Source of the DNA: Sambucus nigra
Taxonomy: Eukaryota; Streptophyta; Magnoliopsida; Dipsacales; Adoxaceae
Reading direction: 5' to 3'
NCBI GenBank assembly: GCA_949130495.1
Contig: OX422218.1
Location: forward strand, 37,255,651-37,319,650
Length of the DNA: 64,000 nucleotides
Position 1 is the first letter of the stretch; every line of letters starts with the position of its first letter. The position numbers and the translations under genes were made by a program. This document shows positions 50,119-58,950 of this stretch, one piece after another. The notes beneath the pieces are model-generated. The model saw only the letters and a program-made list of their open reading frames with translations. It had not been told where the DNA came from and ran no database searches.

Positions 50119-50637
50119 TGTTGATTTTGGCTCTCCTATTTTTTCAGTTTTGGTTTATTTACAAATTTGCCATTTTGGCTCAAATCTATAAATACAAGGG
50201 TCATTTCTAGGTTTTGAGAAAGGACAAGTTTGAGAGCTATTTTGTGAGTAATCAAAGGCAAAGAGAGATAGAGAGCTACTTTGAGCAAGGTGAGTTCTTG
50301 AGATTGGTTAGTGATTGATTTTTGAGAGAGATAAGTGAGGTGTGTGTGTAACCATTGGTTCCTAGCCATTTATCTATAAAAGAAGATATCCTACCATTTG
50401 TGGATGTAGCCCAAATCTTGGGTGAACCACGTATATCGTTGTTGTTTTGCTTTGATGATTGCTTGTATGTTCTTATTGTCTCTTCATTGATGCTTGGTTG
50501 AATTGATTGGGAGTTTGCACACTAGTTCATTTTGGGAACAAGGTCTTGGGTGTTTTTCGCACACCAAGTGTTTGATAAAATTCCCGAGTGAGTTTTATCA
50601 TCTTGGTCGCTAGAGATAGTCTTGCTTTAGCGCAACA
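50119..50637 (+). repeat. 5' LTR of copia element
   Basis: It is 519 bp with a TATAAATA box at 50187-50194, only about 70 bp from the LTR start, so U3 is very short and transcription probably begins near 50215-50225. Confidence 0.93.
50187..50194 (+). promoter_or_regulatory. LTR TATA box of copia element
   Basis: TATAAATA is repeated at the same offset in the 3' LTR (52956-52963). No other TATA-like box is better placed in the LTR. Confidence 0.65.
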
Positions 50638-50639
50638 AG

Positions 50640-50651
50640 TGGTATCAGAGC
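50640..50651 (+). promoter_or_regulatory. Primer-binding site of copia element
   Basis: TGGTATCAGAGC, for initiator tRNA-Met, begins three bases after the LTR. Confidence 0.94.
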
Positions 50652-50735
50652 TTTGGTTGCATTGTTTGGCCGGTATTTTGGTTCGAGGTTGAATCAAATT
50701 TGGCAATTTTGGCATAGCTTTTGTTTTTGTTCCAA

Positions 50736-52211
50736 ATGACGGAAAATGTGGAGAGTACTCGAGAATCAACCTATACGAGCGGAGTCTCTAAGAGATGGGA
50801 TCCGAGTTATGGATCAAGTGGCTCATTGAAGACGGACATGAAGGCTTTTGATGAGAAGATCAATTTCGGGTTATGGCAAAGACGAATGCGAGGCGTTCTT
50901 GTCCAACAGAGGTTGCAATTAGCATTGTTGGGGGTAGAGGGACGACCGGTAGGCATGACCGATGCCGAGTGGATTGACATTGATCAAAGAGCGGCTTCGT
51001 GTATTGAGATTCTTATCACGGATGATGTGTTGAATAACGTGATAGCGGAGACCACGGCTAAAGGCATGTGGGATAAGCTTGAAGAGATTTATTTGGGAAA
51101 GTCGTTGTCAAATAAATTGTTCCTCAAGAAGAAACTCTTCAAGCTTGAGATGAAGGAGGGTGAGGATATGATGAAGCATATCAATGTTTTTAATGCCTTG
51201 ATAAATGACTTGAACCAGATAGGCGTTCAATTCATTGAGGAGGATCGAGCATTGTTGTTGCTTGCATCATTACCCGATTCATACGAGCATTTTGTGACCA
51301 CGCTGATGTTTGGGAAGTCTACGCTCCGGTGCAACGAGGTTGTGCAAGATATTCAATCTCATGTCACTATGAGAAAGAAGGAAGGTGGAGGTGACGGGTA
51401 TTCCCATAATGAAGGCCTTATGGCGAGAGACGGAGGTGGGCAAAATGGCGGGAGGAACTCCAACCGGGGATTTAATGAAGGTAGTAGGTCTAGATCGAGA
51501 GGTGTTGGTGGTAAAGGGCCGAAATGCTACAAGTGTCGGGAATGGGGTCATATGATCCGAGAATGTCCTTTGTGGAACGACATGGTTAAGGGCAAGGTTG
51601 ATTCTGAGAGGGAAACGGTAGCGAGTGCGAATTATGAAGATGAACTTGGAGAACTTCTCACAATCTCCAAGGTTAACTCTCTTTCCCAAGATGATTGGAT
51701 ATTAGATTCGGGATCGTCGGATCACGTTTGCTCCAAGAGGGAATATTTTGAGACTTTCACAGAAAATGGAAAAGGTTCCATGTCTTTGGCTAACGGAGAG
51801 AAGGTTTTCGTTGAGGGTGTCGGGACGGTGAAACTCAAGATGTTCGATGGGGGGGAACGCACTTTGGGTGGTGTGGCCTATGTCCCAAAGTTGCGAAAGA
51901 ATTTGATATCCATTAGCCGTTTGGATTCCAAGGGTTGCCGGGTGTCGGTGGCGGGTGGAGTCTTGAAAGTCACACGCGGTTGTATGGTCCTAGCGAGGGG
52001 AGAGGAGAGAGAGGGGTTGTATCGTCTAAATCTGACTTCGAGGAAGACGGGGAAGCGGTGTGCACAAGTGATCGAACGTTCGAGGCATGTCTCGTTTGTG
52101 AACAAAACGGAGTCATTGGGTGCTAGCTTTCCAAGAGCAGACGGTAGTGATGGGAGAATACCTACTAGTGGAGGGGATGGATCGAAGTCCCCCTCTAGGG
52201 CCAACGGGTGA
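50736..52211 (+). CDS. Copia gag with protease-like C-terminus, intact ORF of 491 residues
   Basis: The start is ATG 50736 (MTENVEST); the frame is open a little upstream but without an ATG. Residues about 35-215 are the copia gag (UBN2-like) domain with LWQRRMRGVL, WDKLEEIYLGKSLSNKLFLK, LLLASLPDSYEHFV. A Gly/Arg/Asn-rich linker leads to the CCHC knuckle CYKCREWGHMIREC (about 265-278). The protease-like part begins at WILDSGSSDHVC (about 325) and runs through GVAYVPKLRKNLISISRLDSKG to GLYRLNL (about 430). The usual next part, the GAG-pre-integrase HHCC region, is absent; instead a 60-residue Ser/Gly/Arg-rich tail ends at 52211. The frame is uninterrupted, so gag could still be made. Confidence 0.9.
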   Translation: MTENVESTRESTYTSGVSKRWDPSYGSSGSLKTDMKAFDEKINFGLWQRRMRGVLVQQRLQLALLGVEGRPVGMTDAEWIDIDQRAASCIEILITDDVLNNVIAETTAKGMWDKLEEIYLGKSLSNKLFLKKKLFKLEMKEGEDMMKHINVFNALINDLNQIGVQFIEEDRALLLLASLPDSYEHFVTTLMFGKSTLRCNEVVQDIQSHVTMRKKEGGGDGYSHNEGLMARDGGGQNGGRNSNRGFNEGSRSRSRGVGGKGPKCYKCREWGHMIRECPLWNDMVKGKVDSERETVASANYEDELGELLTISKVNSLSQDDWILDSGSSDHVCSKREYFETFTENGKGSMSLANGEKVFVEGVGTVKLKMFDGGERTLGGVAYVPKLRKNLISISRLDSKGCRVSVAGGVLKVTRGCMVLARGEEREGLYRLNLTSRKTGKRCAQVIERSRHVSFVNKTESLGASFPRADGSDGRIPTSGGDGSKSPSRANG

Positions 52212-52701
52212 TGTTGACCCGGTTTAGTTGCACACATGCATTGTCCGATTCGAATCGAGGAGGTGTAGGACTGTGATGGATTCGAGGTGTGTGTAGCTAG
52301 TTCAAGGAAGGTCGATGAGTTATTGTTTGCGAGCATTGGCAAACGGGAGTTTTTCGTGACAAAGACTTGGTATATCTTTCGAGGGCGAGATTTGGAGGGT
52401 ATGAGAGGTGAGGAATTTTCCCTCTCATCCGTGGTTATTTCTCAAGGTGGAAGATGGTGTTGATGTGTTTGAATGTTTCGTGTAAAGAAGGTGTATGCTA
52501 TATGTATTGTGTGGGGGTGTACTCACCGGGTTACATGAGGAGCGAGATTCACCGTATGGTTACATGAGAAGCATTCAGGGGAGTTCTTAGTTTAGAACTT
52601 GGTTCCTAGGCGGGTGGAGTCGTTTGGAGTCTTGGAGTGAAGACTTGCGGTATCTCACTTCATGGTTGAAGTTTGAGGTGGCTTAGCGTCGGGTGGAGCG
52701 T
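52212..52701. other. Non-coding 3' region of copia element
   Basis: One short frame (about 52300-52445, with KREFFVTKTWYIFRGRDL) is open but not recognised. No integrase or reverse transcriptase motif is visible. Confidence 0.5.
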
Positions 52702-52885
52702 ATTGGCTTGTTAGATGTTGGGATGATCTTAGAGCGGATTTGATGTTTGCATTCCGAGTTCGGTTGGATCGTGAGGATCGCCTGGGGGAATCGCATTAGC
52801 TTGGTAGATGGTGGGACAGTCTTCAAGCGGGTTCAATTTCAGCATTCTAGAGATTGGTTGGATCGTCAGGATCGCCAAGGTGGAG
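52702..52885 (+). repeat. Two tandem copies of a 92 bp module ending in polypurine tract
   Basis: Unit 1 is 52702-52794 and unit 2 is 52795-52885. Both begin ATT(G/A)GCTTG(T/G)TAGATG and share GGTTGGATCGT.AGGATCGCC. Unit 2 ends in AAGGTGGAG, the polypurine tract next to the 3' LTR; unit 1 ends in a GGGGGAA purine run at the same place. Confidence 0.75.
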
Positions 52886-52887
52886 TT

Positions 52888-53406
52888 TGTTGATTTTGGC
52901 TCTCCTATTTTTTCAGTTTTGGTTTATTTACAAATTTGCCATTTTGGCTCAAATCTATAAATACAAGTGTCAGTTCTAGGTTTTGAGAGAGGACAAGTTT
53001 GAGAGCTATTTTGTGAGTAATCAAAGGCAAAGAGAGATAGAGAGCTACTTTGAGCAAGGTGAGTTCTTGAGATTGGTTAGTGATTGACTTTTGAGAGAGA
53101 TAAGTGAGGTGTGTGTGTAACCATTGGTTCCTAGCCATTTATCTATAAAAGAAGATAGCCTACCATTTGTGGATGTAGCCCAAATCTTGGGTGAACCACG
53201 TATATCGTTGTTGTTTTGCTTTGATGATTGCTTGTATGTTCTTATTGTCTCTTCATTGATACTTGGTTGAATTGATTGGGAGTTTGCACACTAGTTCATT
53301 TTGGGAACAAGGTCTTGGGTGTTTTCCGCACACCAAGTGTTTGATAAAATTCCCGAGTGAGTTTTATCGTCTTGGTCGCTAGAGATAGTCTTGCTTTAGC
53401 GCAACA
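52888..53406 (+). repeat. 3' LTR of copia element
   Basis: It is 519 bp with eight single-base differences from the 5' LTR. It is followed by AAACT at 53407-53411. Confidence 0.93.
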
Positions 53407-53544
53407 AAACTTAATATTTCTTGAACGCATGACAAACTTAATGTTTCACAACCAAATATTGCATAACGAATCACTTGTCTTTACAATAATTTTTTACGCA
53501 AACACAATACAACTCCAATTTAGGTATTGTGAACAAGCACTTAC

Positions 53545-53958
53545 CTGCATTAGTACTATGGGATCAAGACCTTCATTTTGTGGAATCTTAGCCTCAGGAA
53601 AAAGTTTATCAAATGGTTTAGAAGTTGGATCGTTGAAATAACCCACATCTTCAAGTGAGCAATCAGCATATGCCTCCACAAACCAAGCCCCTTCACCGCT
53701 ACACTCAATTTTTAGCTCACCATCAACCTCCTGGAACCTCCCGGCCATAGGATAGTAAGGAACCAATGCCTTAGCCAAAGCTTCACGTAAAACGTTTGCT
53801 GCATTGGGTAGATGCCTAAACACATGAATCGTTCTAACCATGCTTCTTAAACCAGGTAACCTATCAAGGAACGATAAGTCAAGAATGCATGCAGGGGTTG
53901 ACCCATAAGGTAGAACAGTCCCTTCGTTTGATCTTATCACACTAAAATCTTTATCCAT
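53545..53958 (-). pseudogene. BAHD acyltransferase pseudogene copy B, exon 1
   Basis: It is 138 codons from ATG 53958 (MDKDFSVIRSNEG), chosen because the family usually starts a few residues before an F.V motif; an in-frame ATG 12 codons further upstream also exists. The exon shows LDLSFLDRLPGL, the typical VLREALAKALVPYYPMAGR block and CSGEGAWFVEAYADCS, and ends LMQ at the splice donor CAG|GTAAGT. It is undamaged. The intron to exon 2 now contains the 3.3 kb copia element. It keeps the 22 codons that copy A lost between GGATC repeats (53561-53565 and 53627-53631). Confidence 0.9.
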
Positions 53959-54015
53959 GGGAAGTATGTTTTCTGTAGGGAATGCCAAGCACAACTACAT
54001 ATATATACTATTCAT

Positions 54016-54440
54016 CAAGGTTCTAAAGAACGCGGGGCGTGGTCGAGGCGTGGAGGCCAAGCCTTAAGCCTTATAAGCATAGGCGGGCCTTGGCGTAAAA
54101 AGACGTGAAAAGGCGTTTAGGCCTTCTTAATATATTTTAATATTTTTAAACCATAACAAGGCTATTAAAATACTAAAATTGTGCATATTATAAAAATATG
54201 TCCGAATATATGCAAATTAAAATACTATTGGATTATTTTGGATGAAATAATAGTCCGGTTAGTAAAAAAATTCTTTAAAAGGCGATATCGTTTCACCAAA
54301 GCATTTTTGTTTTTAGAAACAAGTCTGCCTTAAGGGTTTTACCAAGAATAAGGCGTAAAATACTTAAGGCGAGGCGTTTGTCCCAAGCCTTAAGCCTAGG
54401 CGTGCCTAGGCGGAGTCTAGGCGGGGTTTTTAGAACAGTG
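54016..54440. mobile_element. Non-autonomous hAT-like element, 425 bp (unit B)
   Basis: CTATTCAT flanks both sides (54008-54015 and 54441-54448). The ends are CAAGGTTCTAAAGAACGC and, from the other side, CACTGTTCTAAAAACCCCGC. Length is identical to the R1 member, with the same GCCTAGG/AAGGCG arms. It lies just upstream of the BAHD copy B start. Unit A is empty at 22929-22936. Confidence 0.88.
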
Positions 54441-55524
54441 CTATTCATACTAGGAAGTTCTTATGTTGAAAATGAGATTGATAAGGAATATTGACGTGTA
54501 TGGTGCCGTTGTGGCAAAGTAAGATGGAGTTAATCGTGAAAAGTAATTGTATTTATGATTCTTTGTTGTACAAATCTTCAATTAGTGTTCGAAAGATTAA
54601 CAGATATTAGGAATATTCTAAAATTGAATTAGTGAATTGATGTCACTATTGGTTAATTTCATAACCTAATATTTAATTCTATGTAAATGAATATTTTTCA
54701 TGTTAATCTTTTAATCGGAGAAATAGCCTCTACTATTATGTATAATATGACTGTTATGATTAACATATTATGTATATTTTAATAAATGAAAAATAACTAT
54801 TTTCTCTTGTGATGTATAGATTATAAAATACAATATTAATTTTTTAGGTGCCAAATTAACATCTTTCAGTGAGTTGTATATTCTTTTCTTGTTCATGTCA
54901 TTTCTAAAGTGCACATAATATAATCATATAAAATATTTTCATTTTTAATATAGAGATAAAATTATAGGTTTACACTTGGAGGCTTAAAACACAACTTGAC
55001 TTATAAATGGAGGCACCATTTTCTAGACTTAAGAAGTCAAACAATATTTTCAAAAATTACAGTTTTCGAAGATCGATTGACCAAGAGTTTTTTCCATTTC
55101 ATAAGCCAAGAGACAGAGATATAATATAGAACCATTGATTTCATTGGGTGCTGCTCCTTCCTCTTCTTTTCATCACTCCGTTAAAAGAGGTAAGCTATCT
55201 CCAAAAATAAAGGTATGCATGTCTATCTTTTCTTTCTTTATATATTTTAATCCCTAAGTCTTTCCATATTCATTTTTCTTTGATACTATGTGATGGAGAT
55301 ATAAAGTGATGAAAATTGTTACTTTGTGGTGATGATACAATATTATACCAAACTTTTCTTTCTTATGAATGAAGACAAAGTACAGAATATAATAACTTTT
55401 TTTGGGTTTTTTAACGAAATAATTTTCGATTAAGAGATAATATAATTTTGCATGAAAAAAATTATAGAAGATGATTTTTTGACGTTAGAACATTTATTTA
55501 TAAAAAATAGTCTAAAAATGATTT

Positions 55525-55548
55525 CCCCCCCCCCCCCCCCCCCTCCCC
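55525..55548. repeat. Poly(C) tract
   Basis: 19 consecutive C at 55525-55543, then TCCCC; unit A has 12 C at 23970-23981. Confidence 0.9.
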
Positions 55549-56438
55549 AAACACTGTTTTTTCATAAGACAGTGAAAAAATATGTTTTATTTAAAAAAAA
55601 AATTGAAAATTGTTTTCATACATATTTGTCACTTATGTTTTTAAAACCATGTCATTTAGGGTTTGTTTCACAAATTTATTCACTGAATAATTTAGGAACA
55701 ATATTTTTAATCAATATTTTAACAATTTCATTTTTTTAAAAAAGACCCCGCATCCTAGTAATATAAATATGCATGTGGTAATTAGTTGATAACTTCATAA
55801 TATACTTCATTGAATGGAAACAATCAGACAAATGTTAGCCATTTAATATTAATATACAATTTTATGGTTAATTACATCTTTTCATGAACTTGAACCCCCC
55901 GAATTCCACCACTTAAACTTTCATTTTCATAGCAAATTATGCATTAGTCGTTAATAATAGTGTTGTTGATGTGGCTGGGCGACGACTGTAAACTTTCCTC
56001 GCAAAAACTTATTACCGAAGACCTGTTGCAATGAATTTTTCCACGAACGTTTGGTGTTGGTAAAAATGTTTTGTGAGGTCCCCTATTTTTTGCAACGATC
56101 TCATTTCGTCGCTAATATATAAAATTCTTGTAGTTTGCTCACACAAATTTTTCCTCCCTCTCTCCTCTTTCTTACTAACTCAAAAACCCGTACATGAACC
56201 ATTTTGGCATACATAGATTTTCAAGTTATACGGACAAAGGTGGGTTTACGTCGCATCTAGTGGGTATGGTTTCGTTTTTGGTTTTGATTTTGATTTTGGG
56301 GTGAGATCGGGGATTCGGTGGGTTCAGGGAGGATCTCTCATGGAAGAATTTTTTTTGTCGAATTATTTTCTGCTCTGATTTTTTTTAAAGCTCATAATAT
56401 ATTTTTTCCTGGAAATTAGTTTTTGTTTGTGAGAATCA

Positions 56439-56439
<1 letters not shown>

Positions 56440-56487
<48 letters not shown>

Positions 56488-56526
56488 GGGGGGTGGGGGG
56501 TTGTGGGGGGGGGGGGGGGGGGGGGG
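56440..56526. repeat. (TA)n, T run and long G tract
   Basis: (TA)n at 56440-56471 is followed by 17 T, then G7-T-G6-TTGT-G22 ending at 56526. The G part meets the pattern of an intramolecular G-quadruplex. Confidence 0.9.
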
Positions 56527-58433
56527 ACGGCTTGCAAGCATTTTTATGATACAAAATCATTATTTTTTAACATATTTTTTTGGGCTGAAAATCAAATTTA
56601 AATCAGCTTTTTCCTCTAAAACATATTTTTTTGGTAGAAACCAATTTTTTTAAAACTTGAATCCCTTATTTTTGCCGGAAAGCAGTTTTTTTTTTTTGGG
56701 GATAAAAATATAATTTTTTTTCCTCGAATCACTCTTTTTTTGTTGATGAAAATCAGTTTTTTCGCAGCAAAAAAACTTATTTATTTACTTACGAAAACGT
56801 ATTTCTTTTTTTGCTGGGAATCGTTTTTTTTAATAGAAATGTTTTAAATTTCTTTGTTGTTCTGAGGTGAACTTGATCAATCCGTTGTTTTTGCGAGCCA
56901 CAACTTTTTTTGAATGTGGACAAGGAAGGGTATCAATATATGACATTAGTTTTTGTGAGATAAGATGGTATTTGGGTTTCCTCATATAAATAATTTTATT
57001 GGTGAGTGCGATGAAACTGACATGCTGAGAATTGTTTAGTTCGTTCAGAGATAATGGAGATGAAAATGACATGATTTCAAGTTGCAGACGAGTCGGCCAT
57101 TTCTAGAACACTGTTTTCTTGAACAGCTTTCAAAAAGATATAAGTTTTGCCTAGTACCTCACCCATTAATAACTCAAGATTCCAAACTTTTTTTAACGAA
57201 TGAGAAATCCACCGGAAGAAAAATACTATAGACAAAAGATATAAGTTTTGTTTGTTTGTTTGCTATATTACATTTTTCCTTTATTATTCACGTGATTTCA
57301 GTTGATTTCTTTATTTGTTTGTTTTCTAAAATTTTGCAATAAATTTTAATAACCACAATTTTTGGTGCTTTAATCCCTGATAAGTAATTTTTTAGGGTTA
57401 GGAACAGAGTATGCATACCAAATTTCAGGAATGTGTAAATACAAGTATGTAATATACGTGTCTCAAAATTGTGTAAGTCAACTAGAGGAATAAAATTTAT
57501 TTATTGAGGACAGCTGGGACCAAAATATTACTTGCGTTGTGGCACTGTTAAAATAATAGATCCTGAAAAAAATATAAAAATACCTTTATAATCATAATTT
57601 GAGCCAACAGAATATATAAAGTTATTATTTGATCTCTAAATTTTAACAATTGCATATAAGGCCCTAATTTTTATACACATGTCATTTGGGCATCGTTTGA
57701 GTTTAAATAGTTATTGAAAATTTCTCTTTCACCCCTAACTTTAATTTTTTTTTTATTTGGACTTCCAATTTAACGCGAACATACAATAAACTTTACAAGG
57801 ACATTTGAAAATAATGTATTGATTGCTTTAGCATAAAATTAGGTCTAAAAATATTAAAATACAAAAATGACATCATTGGCCTTATTTGTCCCACTTTTAT
57901 CCTGATTAATTTTTCCTAAAATATTTAAAGTCACTATTTAACCTTTAAAAATATCTCACACTGTAAAATGGATCTATTACTCAAACGCTCATAATTTAGG
58001 GACTTTGGAGAATAATGTGTAATATTTGACCTTGAAATAATTAAAAAAATTACAAAATTGAGGTCTAATCACACCCCCAACTAGTGTATTCCTCTTCTCC
58101 AGCAATGAAGTGAAATATTAATTGTTTACGCTTAAGTGAAAATAAAATAAAATAAAAATTTAACTCACTTTCGTAGGAATTACGATTGCATTTATCGCGT
58201 GCAACTAGGCTTTAATTCCCTTCATTGTTCTAGTGGACGAGTTATAGTCTCGTGAGGATTTGGTAGGCATGTACCCACAAAATTCTTATGTCTAGTCATA
58301 TGTAGTCGATTAGGGTGTAGTCTAGCATCCGATTTCAGAAAAATCTGTCTTGGTCATTGACATAATAATAATTCTCAAATTTGTTTACATTATTCAAGTT
58401 ATAAATATATCTCAATATTCATCAAATCATGGA

Positions 58434-58460
58434 GTGTGTGTGTGTGTGTGTGTGTGTGTG
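58434..58460. repeat. (GT)n microsatellite
   Basis: About 13 GT units; shorter at the same site in R1 (near 26965) and R2 (near 35168). Confidence 0.93.
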
Positions 58461-58924
58461 AGGGAGAAAGAGACATTAAAAGAATTATTCTTTTTCTTTA
58501 CTAAACACAACTTTTATTTCCTTCTGAATATTATTTAGCCTCAACTTCAATATCTAACAAGGTATTCACTCACAAAAAAAACTCTCAGAATTAGGCTTAG
58601 TTCACTCCACCTATGAGCTATCGGGAGTAATTGTATAAGAGAAAAGGATACACATTAGATTTTTATGAAAAACAGACATTATTTGCTAGAGAAGATCCCA
58701 TGAATGGAACACATCGACTTATTGAGAACATTTGAATTAAACCATAAATTCTCCTAGTAATCTCTCCATTATTTCAATAATGATATGCTTAGGATCAATA
58801 GGGCATTTTTGGGTTGAAATTGGGCTCGGGTTAAGGTTACAAACGAAGAGAATAAATTCAATGTACATTGAGAATCTTACATCATTGATGAACACGGGGT
58901 GATATATATATATATATATATATA

Positions 58925-58950
58925 CTAGGGTGTAGCCGTGCCGATGGCAC
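58925..58950 (-). mobile_element. Helitron-like 3' terminus
   Basis: Read on the minus strand: hairpin GTGCC-ATC-GGCAC (58950-58938), nine bases, then CTAG at 58928-58925 followed by host T. This is the classic Helitron 3' end (stem-loop, then CTRR, insertion between A and T). It abuts a (TA)n tract, and homology to R1 stops exactly here. The 5' end (TC) was not found, so the length is unknown. Confidence 0.6.

Larger units (their letters stand above)
50119..53406 (+). mobile_element. Non-autonomous Ty1/copia element with gag-protease only, 3.3 kb
   Basis: LTRs of 519 bp (50119-50637 and 52888-53406), TGTTG...CAACA ends, an initiator tRNA-Met primer site, one ORF and a polypurine tract make a complete but short element. 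Integrase, reverse transcriptase and RNase H are all missing, so it would depend on a related autonomous element. It sits in the BAHD intron, antisense to that gene. The LTRs differ at 8 of 519 positions (1.5 %). The arrangement resembles the short gag-bearing LTR elements of plants known as TR-GAGs, with a protease-like part added. Confidence 0.93.
38735..56020. repeat. Duplicated unit B (core)
   Basis: This is the second copy of the segment at 1-24480, same orientation. It lacks the gypsy element (empty site 47185-47189) and has gained the copia element (50119-53406) and a hAT-like element (54016-54440). Non-coding stretches 38735-39612, 40071-40769, 41890-45723, 45925-48736 and 54449-56019 match those of unit A and show no additional gene. 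A short direct duplication lies near 45823-45870. Confidence 0.93.
56020..58924. repeat. Block R, copy R3
   Basis: It matches R1 from about 24480 to 27415. Homology stops at the (TA)n tract next to the Helitron-like end at 58925. R3 has its own stretch at about 56430-56570 (TA, T and G runs) and a roughly 45 bp filler near 57086-57135. No gene is supported. Confidence 0.87.

Noticed and set aside
51878..52342. 154-residue minus-strand frame over the copia ORF
   Set aside because: It is antisense to the intact gag-protease frame and has no recognisable motif.
50119..53406. Endogenous pararetrovirus or other virus
   Set aside because: LTRs, target duplications and the gag type are those of Ty1/copia elements; there is no movement or coat protein.
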